The position numbers and the translations under genes were made by a program. Of a stretch of 14,434 nt of DNA, positions 1 through 6,476 are shown one piece after another (position 1 is the stretch's first letter; every line of letters begins with the position of its first letter). The notes beneath the pieces are model-generated. The model did not search any database. It worked only from the letters and a program-made list of their open reading frames with translations, and had not been told where the DNA came from. Source of the DNA: Treponema sp. (lineage in GTDB: Bacteria; Spirochaetota; Spirochaetia; Treponematales; Breznakiellaceae); NCBI GenBank assembly GCA_031290325.1, contig JAITNU010000148.1, positions 1 to 14,434 on the forward strand, read 5' to 3'.

Positions 1-31
1 GCATATACCAACCTTTGTATGGAAGCAATTT

Positions 32-102
32 GAACCACTGATGGACACTGATGGACACTGATATTTTCTTTATCCGTGTTAATCTGTGTGTATCCGTGGT
101 TC
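32..102. repeat. Imperfect inverted repeat with internal 10-bp periodicity
   Basis: The left arm (32-61) begins GAACCACTG and contains ATGGACACTG twice in tandem (41-60). The right arm (72-102) ends CCGTGGTTC. Its reverse complement begins GAACCACGGATACACAC and lines up with the left arm at most positions, including the repeated ACAC spaced by ten bases. The two arms would fold into a hairpin of about 30 bp around an AT-rich loop (62-71). No coding potential is seen. It resembles the dispersed intergenic repeats built on 'GAACCACGGAT..ACAC' words found in many environmental bacterial genomes; that similarity is from memory. Function unknown. Confidence 0.65.
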
Positions 103-213
103 ATTCTTAGGTATACTGCGTGGCTACCTTATGCCGTATAAGGAGATCGGATGGGTGTACAAATAATGGAAAATGACATTCCTATTGTGGAGAGAATGTA
201 CTATACTGAAAGC

Positions 214-289
214 ATGGACATTGAGTTCAATCCCGCCGCCACACGGTGTGAGCAAGGCCGATATAAGGAATGTCATCAGAGGAAATTAT
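214..289 (+). pseudogene. Frameshifted N-terminal remnant of a small toxin-like protein
   Basis: From ATG 214 the frame reads MDIEFNPAA, then runs out of sense after about codon 9 and stops at 298-300. Shifting to the next frame from about position 242 gives HGVSKADIRNVIRGNYGA, which continues the typical start of a small treponemal toxin-like family (short beta strand, then H-G-V-S-x-A-D-I). The two halves are therefore one reading frame broken by a one-base insertion or two-base deletion in the C-rich run at 232-242. The rest of the gene is gone, because the next gene's start lies at 288. An upstream in-frame ATG at 151, preceded by AAGGAG, could also feed this frame. The family assignment is from remembered sequence pattern; the frame break is directly visible. 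Confidence 0.5.
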
Positions 290-407
290 GGCGCGAATGA
301 CCGACGAAGAAGCTGACTACTGGGATGATTACTTCACCAAAAACCCACCCATAAGACCCCTAATCATCGGCGAACTGGTGCGGGAAAAAATCACCGCTGC
401 GATGTAG
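288..407 (+). CDS. Small antitoxin-like protein, probably internally deleted (39 aa)
   Basis: This short frame starts at ATG 288 behind AGAGG (279-283) and stops at TAG 405-407. It begins MARMTDEEADYWDDYFTKNPP and ends IIGELVREKITAAM. The two ends match the two ends of a small antitoxin family common in treponemes: an acidic start with a Y-x-T-K-N-P-P motif, and a C-terminal E-(L/M)-(V/I)-R-E-K-I helix. The middle DNA-binding part, usually about 30-40 residues, is missing. I infer an in-frame internal deletion that left a vestige. It lies directly after, and overlaps, the broken toxin-like frame, as expected for a toxin-antitoxin pair. A functional 39-residue protein cannot be excluded. Confidence 0.5.
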   Translation: MARMTDEEADYWDDYFTKNPPIRPLIIGELVREKITAAM

Positions 408-452
408 GGCCATAGCGGAAAGAGGGCGTATTTTTGCGTCCGTTACGAAAAT

Positions 453-473
453 CCCCACCGAAAAACGGTGGGG
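453..473 (+). terminator. GC-rich hairpin, possible terminator
   Basis: A perfect 8-bp stem CCCCACCG / CGGTGGGG closes an AAAAA loop. The only T run (five Ts, 483-487) comes about ten bases after the stem, so as a Rho-independent terminator it is imperfect. It would end transcription from the toxin-antitoxin remnant. Another role, such as leader structure for the downstream lipoprotein operon, is equally possible. Confidence 0.4.
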
Positions 474-527
474 TATTGAAGATTTTTCCTGGGAATCGTA
501 TCATTGAGGGACACCCCGAAGAAAGGC

Positions 528-559
528 GTCACGCTCCCTGTGGATGCGTGGATTGAAAC
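528..559 (+). CRISPR. Solitary type I-C-like CRISPR repeat
   Basis: This 32-base unit starts GTCACGCTCC and ends GCGTGGATTGAAAC. Length, GTC start, internal stem (CACGC...GCGTG, and TCC...GGA across a CTGT loop, with one bulged T) and the ATTGAAAC 3' end all fit the subtype I-C repeat family. No second copy, in either orientation, is present in the window, so this is not an array. It ends six bases before the AAAGGAG ribosome binding site of the downstream lipoprotein gene, in the same orientation. It may be the last repeat of a deleted array or a repeat carried in by recombination. Confidence 0.75.
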
Positions 560-577
560 TAGAGAAAGGAGTCTATG

Positions 578-2788
578 ATGAATTATAACAAGCTGATTTG
601 GAGTTTATGTTCCATTATAACCGTCCTGTTTATAAGCGCCTGCCCCGGGACGTTTAATATGCCCGAAAAGGTGAAGATTACCGGTAGTCCCACCTTGGCC
701 GTCCCCCTGGGGGGGCCAGATTTTAACATGGATGACTATCTGTCCATCAAGAGTATCCAGGATATGATTCAGGGCGATGAGGAAGGCGCCGGTTTGGCCG
801 TGTATGATTACGCTGGCGCCGAAGGAGCCAATCCCACCCAGATCTTCCTCATCCATTATAAGATTGATCCAATAGAGTTCAACATAAGCCCGGATGCGCT
901 GAACTTTAACGGCATGCAGGAAGAAATTGATATGAAAGATGCGTCTTTTTCTATAACAATTCCTGAAATAAAACCAGAACCAAGGCCTGAAATTGTCATA
1001 CCCATTCCAGATCCTATTAAGGGTTCGGTAAGCAATGCTCAAGATACTGAGGAGTTTCCTATTCCGTTGCCTGGAGATTTGGATCCTATTTCTTTGAATT
1101 TGGCCGGAGCCGGGTTTTATCGGGCGAAAATCGGCACTGGTAAGCTGGTTTTTGGAAATGAAGGGGAGAACCCGAATTTTTCGGAGGTGTCTTTTACGCT
1201 GACAGGCGGCTCTATACCGGACCAGCAGATAAACGGCCAAGATCGGACCTGTCCTCTGGATGGAAAGACTATTTTTGAAGATACGAAAATAAGCCTAACA
1301 GGAACCATAAAAGCCCCCGCTGGGATGCTCAAAAACAAGACAGAGTTAAGGATTCCCATAGACGTGGAGATTACTCGCTTCTCAGAAATAGCCATAGCAT
1401 CAAGTGAAAAGATTAGTGTAGAAATTCCAGTTGAGTTAAACGATATGGGCGAGTGGGTTGAGTCAGTTAAGTTTAAGAAGCTTGAAATTACTTTAAAAAT
1501 CACGCCCCGTATTGACGGCATGACCGTAAAGTTCAATGCTCCTGTTTTTGACATTGATACTAAGCATGATAATAATATCCAGACCTCAGACGAAACAACC
1601 TTCAAGAATGGAATGACTTTTGGCCCTGATGTGGAGAAGTATAGCCTCGAACCGGCTACGGCTGATAGTGATATTACGATTGATGTGGGTCCCCCCCAGG
1701 ATGAGGAGTCGGCTATACTGACTTTGTATGATGTTGCTCCCGGAGACCCAATAGAGCTTGCCGTTGCGATTGAACAGCCACTGGTTTTCGAGTGGACAGA
1801 GGCGGAAGTGTATCCAAACGCACTGCTTGAGGGTGAGGATGCTCCCAAATTTGACGGTACATTCCCTGCCGAGGAGTTTGGGTTTGATCTGAGTCAATTT
1901 ACCGAGTCTTTGAAGGATATGATGGAGCCAGGCGAAATTGACAAGATTGAGTTTGATAAGGTTACCCTGCACCTCTATGTAACCGGGGCAGATGATCTTG
2001 TGGAAAATATCAGTATATGCCTAGACGCCCAATATCCTCCAGATATAAAAAAATACCTTACAGAAAATGAAGATGATCCTGATAATAACTATGTCCCGCT
2101 TAAAAAGATGTCAAAACCCCTTGGTAATCCTCTCGCTGGGGCATATTCAGAAGCGCTGCCAGAGGCATCCTTTGATGCCGACTTGGCCGGTGTCTTCAAC
2201 GATAAACCAAAGGACCTTTTTCTGAACTATAAGTTACAGTTACCGGATAAGATGACCATCCACCGTGACGGAGGAGATTTGAACCTGACGCTCAAGCCCG
2301 ATCTGATTATCGAATTGCCCCTGAAGTTTAAGATAGCAGCCGATGGGAAGGACTATGCCCAATTAGACCTCTCGAAACTGATACCCCAGACGAGTGGAGA
2401 TTTGCTCGGCAGAACAGGGCCGAATGATTCGCTTGACGAGAACTTTGAGTATGTTGACTACGTTTCCCTTAATGTGAACTATACCAACACCATAGGGTTG
2501 AGCGATACCTTGATAGTGCTAACGGTGAGAGATGCTGCTGCTGCTGAAGAGACCGACTCAAAGGTGCGTTTTAGTAAACCCCTGCTTCGGTTAAGGGATG
2601 GGGGACCCTATGATAGTCTCTTGCAGCTTCAGGTGGAAGACCTCAAGTACCCCTTTAAGCCGGAGATCGAAATAAAGATTCCTGCTCAAAACGGATATGG
2701 TAGCCTGGAGATTAAGCGGGGCAAAACCCTGAAACTAGCCATAACGGTGTCGGTGAAAGCCAGGATCGATCAGGAAATTGAGCTATAA
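578..2788 (+). CDS. Large secreted lipoprotein, beta-rich, function unknown (736 aa)
   Basis: The protein opens with a lipoprotein signal: N-terminal Lys, a hydrophobic stretch, then the lipobox F-I-S-A-C with Cys at residue 22, so it should be processed by signal peptidase II and lipid-anchored. Two ATGs lie in tandem (575, 578). The Shine-Dalgarno AAAGGAG (565-571) is only 3 bases from the first but 6 from the second, so 578 is preferred. The mature part has alternating hydrophobic residues, many acidic and Pro residues and repeated phrases such as 'EIVIPIPDP', 'RIPIDVEI' and 'EIEIKIPA', which suggests a chain of beta-sandwich modules. I recognise no enzymatic motif. The next gene, an outer-membrane barrel candidate, starts 3 bases after the stop, so the two are co-transcribed and may act together at the cell envelope. 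An isolated CRISPR-like repeat lies just upstream. Confidence 0.85.
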   Translation: MNYNKLIWSLCSIITVLFISACPGTFNMPEKVKITGSPTLAVPLGGPDFNMDDYLSIKSIQDMIQGDEEGAGLAVYDYAGAEGANPTQIFLIHYKIDPIEFNISPDALNFNGMQEEIDMKDASFSITIPEIKPEPRPEIVIPIPDPIKGSVSNAQDTEEFPIPLPGDLDPISLNLAGAGFYRAKIGTGKLVFGNEGENPNFSEVSFTLTGGSIPDQQINGQDRTCPLDGKTIFEDTKISLTGTIKAPAGMLKNKTELRIPIDVEITRFSEIAIASSEKISVEIPVELNDMGEWVESVKFKKLEITLKITPRIDGMTVKFNAPVFDIDTKHDNNIQTSDETTFKNGMTFGPDVEKYSLEPATADSDITIDVGPPQDEESAILTLYDVAPGDPIELAVAIEQPLVFEWTEAEVYPNALLEGEDAPKFDGTFPAEEFGFDLSQFTESLKDMMEPGEIDKIEFDKVTLHLYVTGADDLVENISICLDAQYPPDIKKYLTENEDDPDNNYVPLKKMSKPLGNPLAGAYSEALPEASFDADLAGVFNDKPKDLFLNYKLQLPDKMTIHRDGGDLNLTLKPDLIIELPLKFKIAADGKDYAQLDLSKLIPQTSGDLLGRTGPNDSLDENFEYVDYVSLNVNYTNTIGLSDTLIVLTVRDAAAAEETDSKVRFSKPLLRLRDGGPYDSLLQLQVEDLKYPFKPEIEIKIPAQNGYGSLEIKRGKTLKLAITVSVKARIDQEIEL

Positions 2789-2791
2789 GGG

Positions 2792-4012
2792 ATGAAGAAG
2801 CCGATACCGGTCTATACGTTTCTGTTCTGGATAAGCTGCTGGTGGCCCCTGTGGGCCGAAAAACCCTTCAGATATGTTGAGTTCGGCCTTGATGGAAATG
2901 TAGGACTGGCGTCCAATTATATCGGCCTCTGGGATGTTTTTAACGAAGACCGGGTCGTTAAGCTCGATTTGGATGCCCTGCCTACTGGCGATTTTGCGGT
3001 GAATGGCGAAGCTGGGGCGCAGGTGTTCTTTAATATCAACTTTGGCGAGAAGTTCGGGCTTGGATTTTTCGCCGGTGTGAATACCCTATTCTACCAGAGC
3101 CTGTCCCACACGCTCCTCAAATTTCTAGCCCAGGGGAATGGGGATATGCGGCAGTATACGTCGGATATCGCCCTGGGGGGAAGTGTGTTCGCCGACGCGG
3201 GTATACAGATGTCCCTCAAGATCGGAAAACTGCATGCCGGGTTTTCACCGGCCATGTATGTTCCGCTCCTGTACCTGCCGAAGCCCCTTATACGGTATCA
3301 ATTCGACAGCATCCGGGATAGTATGTATCTTGATATAAATGCGGATGTAAACGCCTACAGCCCCATTTCCATTGAGCAGGTCATGGAGGGTAATCTGGCT
3401 ATTTCTACGGAAACCATCATGGAGCTGCTTGATGCACGGGGCTTCGATTTTTCCCTCAACGCCGAATACGCCCTGGTCCCCATGCTTGATGTGGGAGGGG
3501 TCGTTACCAACATACCGCTGATACCTGCGGTGCTGACCCACCAGACCCATATTGACTTTCATTATCGTTACGATCCGGCTGAGGGTATCTACGACTCGCT
3601 GCTTAATAACAGCTTTGAGTTTGATGACGTGGAGTTTAATGATCCGGTCTATTCAGATAACGCATCCTTCCGCGTTTTCCGCCCCCTGCGCTTTGATTGC
3701 TACGTGTTATTCAAACCCCTGGTAACCAATAGGGTGATCATCAAGCCGAACATAGGGTTTTCCGTGTTGACCATATACGATGAAGCCTGTTTTAACATGG
3801 GCCTTGAGGCACAGTTGCGGTTTGGGCGAATACTTTTTTTCCGTATCGGGACGCTGTATCAGGAGAAAATCTGGCGGAATCAGTTTAACCTGGGCTTGAA
3901 CCTGCGGCTCATTGAACTGGACCTGGGATTGAATCTCCAGTCCCAGGATTTAAAGGGCCTTTTCGATATTAAAGGCGCCGGGGTGTCTATTGGCATTCGT
4001 ATAGGTTTTTAG
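2792..4012 (+). CDS. Outer-membrane beta-barrel protein candidate (406 aa)
   Basis: A Sec signal peptide is visible: MKKPIP, a hydrophobic aromatic stretch, then cleavage likely after W-A (about residue 22). The mature protein has long runs of alternating hydrophobic and polar residues with many Gly and aromatic residues. It ends in an amphipathic strand G-V-S-I-G-I-R-I-G-F with a C-terminal Phe, the usual BAM recognition signature of outer-membrane barrels. The start ATG at 2792 is preceded by AAGGG that overlaps the upstream stop codon (TAA 2786-2788), which implies translational coupling with the lipoprotein gene. The pair may form one envelope complex. The exact family is not certain; it looks like a spirochaete-specific barrel protein with no named function that I can assign. 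Confidence 0.8.
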   Translation: MKKPIPVYTFLFWISCWWPLWAEKPFRYVEFGLDGNVGLASNYIGLWDVFNEDRVVKLDLDALPTGDFAVNGEAGAQVFFNINFGEKFGLGFFAGVNTLFYQSLSHTLLKFLAQGNGDMRQYTSDIALGGSVFADAGIQMSLKIGKLHAGFSPAMYVPLLYLPKPLIRYQFDSIRDSMYLDINADVNAYSPISIEQVMEGNLAISTETIMELLDARGFDFSLNAEYALVPMLDVGGVVTNIPLIPAVLTHQTHIDFHYRYDPAEGIYDSLLNNSFEFDDVEFNDPVYSDNASFRVFRPLRFDCYVLFKPLVTNRVIIKPNIGFSVLTIYDEACFNMGLEAQLRFGRILFFRIGTLYQEKIWRNQFNLGLNLRLIELDLGLNLQSQDLKGLFDIKGAGVSIGIRIGF

Positions 4013-4048
4013 CATACTGGTAAGCATATTGTTAAAGGGAGGTTTTAT

Positions 4049-4948
4049 ATGTTTGGAACGATGTTTGTTTTGTCGCGCTCCAGTGGGGCACCCAGATTGA
4101 AACTGCTGAAACCAGGTATGATGTGCGGTGTTTTATTCGGGGCCGCCATTACCGTTGCCGCAGACCCTATGGTTTTTACCTACAAGGTGGGCGGATTTGA
4201 GGTTTATATGCTGGTGGAGAACCGGGGCCAGGGGCGCAGTTCTATCCTCATCGGTGCGAATGATGCCCAGCTCAAGCAGTATGTACCTGGGGGCACTTAT
4301 CAATCGGAGACGAATACCTTTCTCATCCGCACCCCGGATCGTATCATCCTGGTGGATACGGGGTTTGGGAGCACGCTATTTGAAAGTATGGGCGTCCTGG
4401 GGATAAAGCCTGAGCAGGTTGATACGGTACTCCTCACCCACCTGCACGGCGATCACATCGGGGGGCTTCAGAAGAACGGGCAGGCCCTGTTCCCCAAGGC
4501 TGAGGTGTATCTTGCCCACCAGGAACGGGAATACTGGACCAAGACCAATGTGAATCAGTCTGCAGTGGCGGCCCTTGCCCCCTACGGTTCCAGGGTCCAT
4601 ACCTTTCTGCCTGGAGACCTGGGCGCTGCCGGGGAACTCTTGCCGGGAATCACCCCCATTGCGGCCTTTGGTCACACCCCGGGACACACCCTGTACCTGG
4701 TAACATCAGCGGGAAAAAAGCTCCTCATCTGGGGCGATCTGATGCACGTTCAGGGCATACAGTTTCCCCTTCCCGCTATCTCGGTAAGCTATGACACGGA
4801 CCCCGCAGCAGCCGCGGCCATACGCAGGCGGGTCCTGGAATATGCCGCCCAGAACAGCATACCAGTTGGCGGCATGCACCTGAACTACCCTGCCGTGGGC
4901 ACGGTACGCGCCGAAGGGGATGGTTTCGGGTTCCGTCCGCTTAATTAA
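4049..4948 (+). CDS. Exported MBL-fold metallohydrolase (299 aa)
   Basis: This is a metallo-beta-lactamase-fold hydrolase. The zinc motif H-L-H-G-D-H is at residues 131-136, preceded by the strand 'IILVDTGFGS'. The remaining metal ligands follow in order: His213 in GHTPGH, Asp230 in WGDLMH and His277 in GGMHLNY. This order fits the quorum-quenching lactonase and alkylsulfatase-like branch of the fold, but the substrate cannot be read from sequence. Residues about 20-38 form a signal peptide (KPGMM followed by a hydrophobic stretch, cleavage near VAA|DP), so the enzyme should be periplasmic. AAAGGGAGG (4034-4042) gives a strong ribosome binding site. The gene lies 36 bases after the barrel gene on the same strand and may belong to that operon. 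It ends 13 bases from the convergent NFACT gene. Confidence 0.9.
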   Translation: MFGTMFVLSRSSGAPRLKLLKPGMMCGVLFGAAITVAADPMVFTYKVGGFEVYMLVENRGQGRSSILIGANDAQLKQYVPGGTYQSETNTFLIRTPDRIILVDTGFGSTLFESMGVLGIKPEQVDTVLLTHLHGDHIGGLQKNGQALFPKAEVYLAHQEREYWTKTNVNQSAVAALAPYGSRVHTFLPGDLGAAGELLPGITPIAAFGHTPGHTLYLVTSAGKKLLIWGDLMHVQGIQFPLPAISVSYDTDPAAAAAIRRRVLEYAAQNSIPVGGMHLNYPAVGTVRAEGDGFGFRPLN

Positions 4949-4961
4949 AAAAGATACAAAA

Positions 4962-6386
4962 TCATTTTTCAATCCGGCACTGTTCCAGTTCCTTGAGGCG
5001 TTTTTCCTCCACTTTTATGTGGAGGTTCTTTTCCTGAGTCGGAATCACCAGCCCCTTAGGCCCGTTCTTTGAGCGGCGCAGGAATTTAACCGAGGTGTAG
5101 AAAAGGTCCCCTTCGCCGTTGTTGCGGCCCTTTGAATAGAATATCCCCAGGTTCCCTGCGTCCAGGAGTATGTCCAGGGGAACGGTTTTGCCGGAGCGCT
5201 GCTTAATAAACACATAAGACCCGGGGTAGTCCCGGGCGTGGAGCCAGAGGTCGTTTCCTTTGACGTGTTTCCGCAGGAGTTCGTCATTTTCCGCCGCGTC
5301 CCTGCCGACGATGATGAGCCAATCCTTACGGCGGAAGGAGAGTCCCGGCCGTTTCCGGTCCAGCTTGCGATCCGGCGGCGTTTTTACACTCCCGGTTTTA
5401 AGGAGCTTGTACAGTCTGAGGGGATTGGTCTCTTCGAGGAGACCCGCCAGGCTTGATTCGAGCCTGATCAGCTCCGCTTCCCCAGCCTCGATTTCAGCCC
5501 GGAGCTCCGCAAGACCCTTGGTGGCCTTCCGGTAGTGCTCATAGTACTGTTCCGCCTGGGCCACCGGGCTTTTCTTGGGGTCCAGCTTAATCCTTATGGT
5601 GTCCCCTGCAGCGTAGAAATTGTCCGCCTCAAGCCATTCGTCTCCGGCAGTGATGGATACTATATTCGCCAGGATGATATCCCCATATTCCCTGAACCGG
5701 TCTGCGCTGGCATAATCGGTTTCCTTGGCCTTGAGGTGTTCCAGGGAAACCTTCAGGCGCCCGATGCTCCCCTCAAAGCGCTTCCGTGCCTGTTCCCGCA
5801 GGGCCTCCAGGGACAGGGCGCCTCCCTGTTCAGCGTACCAGGCATCGATCTTTTCATTAAAGGAACCAGGACCCGGCAGTTCCCGGACCTCATACTCCCG
5901 GACCTTTTCAGGGGGTCTTTCCACTGCCAGGGCCGTTTCCGGCACATAGTGGCCGCCGCTTATTTCCCCCCGTTTGGGAAGGCGCCGCATGGCATCCAGG
6001 ACCGTGCCTTCCTCATCAGTAACCACCACATTGGCCGCATTGGACCAGAGCCTGATGTAGAGCCTGAACCGGTGCACCCCCAGTATGATGCGGATGATGC
6101 GGTTATCCCCTAACTGAACCACTTCTTCTATCCAACTGTTGACGATCCGGGAATTGAGGAATTCCGCGAAGCGCAGGGGGGTATCATTTTTAGGAATCCC
6201 CTTAAAAGTCTCGTGGATCCTGCACGCCCCGGGGGTAAGGGCAATGAGCAGGGTTTTGCTGCCCCCTTTCCCGTGAATCTTGAGGGAGAGCACATCATAG
6301 GTACTTTGCACCACCTTCTGTATTTGGGAACCAGGCAGCTCCAGCTCGGACAGGATGAGGTTGATTTCTTTCCAGTTAAGGGACAT
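4962..6386 (-). CDS. rqcH: NFACT-family protein, RqcH/FbpA-like (474 aa)
   Basis: The NFACT family (RqcH, Rqc2, FbpA) binds 60S/50S ribosomal subunits carrying stalled nascent chains and, in bacteria, drives alanine tailing. Visible here are an N-terminal NFACT-N domain (about residues 1-180), a Lys/Glu-rich coiled-coil middle (about 195-325) and a C-terminal NFACT-R domain with DWLIIVGRDAAENDELLRKH and the DLWLHARDYPGSYVFI signature (about 353-395). The longer frame begins at 6407, but the internal ATG at 6386 has GGAGG five bases ahead (6392-6396) and the family-typical start MSLNWKEI; the upstream ATG has no ribosome binding site. At 474 residues it is clearly shorter than the roughly 570 of Firmicutes RqcH. 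The Asp-Arg pair needed for tailing appears as Asn-Arg (GDNRIIRI, Arg about 96). It is divergent from the GH3 operon. Confidence 0.85.
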   Translation of the reverse strand: MSLNWKEINLILSELELPGSQIQKVVQSTYDVLSLKIHGKGGSKTLLIALTPGACRIHETFKGIPKNDTPLRFAEFLNSRIVNSWIEEVVQLGDNRIIRIILGVHRFRLYIRLWSNAANVVVTDEEGTVLDAMRRLPKRGEISGGHYVPETALAVERPPEKVREYEVRELPGPGSFNEKIDAWYAEQGGALSLEALREQARKRFEGSIGRLKVSLEHLKAKETDYASADRFREYGDIILANIVSITAGDEWLEADNFYAAGDTIRIKLDPKKSPVAQAEQYYEHYRKATKGLAELRAEIEAGEAELIRLESSLAGLLEETNPLRLYKLLKTGSVKTPPDRKLDRKRPGLSFRRKDWLIIVGRDAAENDELLRKHVKGNDLWLHARDYPGSYVFIKQRSGKTVPLDILLDAGNLGIFYSKGRNNGEGDLFYTSVKFLRRSKNGPKGLVIPTQEKNLHIKVEEKRLKELEQCRIEK

Positions 6387-6402
6387 AAGGGCCTCCACTA
6401 TC

Positions 6403-6431
6403 AGCATAGTCTATCCGGTACTGATTGACAA
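6403..6431 (-). promoter_or_regulatory. Candidate sigma-70 promoter of the NFACT gene
   Basis: On the minus strand TTGTCA (6431-6426) and TATGCT (6408-6403) are 17 bases apart. Transcription would start near 6396, very close to the ribosome binding site of the 6386 start. It excludes the ATG at 6407 as a start, since the -10 box covers it. The very short leader makes this less certain. Confidence 0.5.
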
Positions 6432-6453
6432 ACCAGGAGCTGGAACCTACAAT
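6425..6453 (+). promoter_or_regulatory. Consensus sigma-70 promoter of the GH3-RluA-thioesterase operon
   Basis: TTGACA (6425-6430) and TACAAT (6448-6453) are separated by exactly 17 bases. The predicted start, near 6460, leaves a leader of about 17 bases before the TTG start codon at 6477. Its -35 box overlaps the -35 of the opposite promoter (the 7 bp TTGACAA read on both strands), so the two genes share one RNA polymerase contact site. Confidence 0.8.
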
Positions 6454-6476
6454 CGGGAGGTGTTTAGCGGGGAAAT

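Noticed and set aside
420..560. A longer CRISPR array upstream of the single repeat
   Set aside because: One repeat-plus-spacer length upstream (about 66 bases) shows no repeat-like sequence; the 453-473 hairpin followed by TATTGAA is only superficially similar.
1117..1848. Long minus-strand open frames inside the lipoprotein gene (also 605-1240)
   Set aside because: They lie opposite a gene with clear signal peptide and ribosome binding site, and show Ser-rich, low-information composition typical of antisense shadows.
6387..6407. Longer start of the NFACT protein (MLIVEAL)
   Set aside because: No ribosome binding site before 6407, while GGAGG fits the 6386 start; a -10 box covers the upstream ATG.
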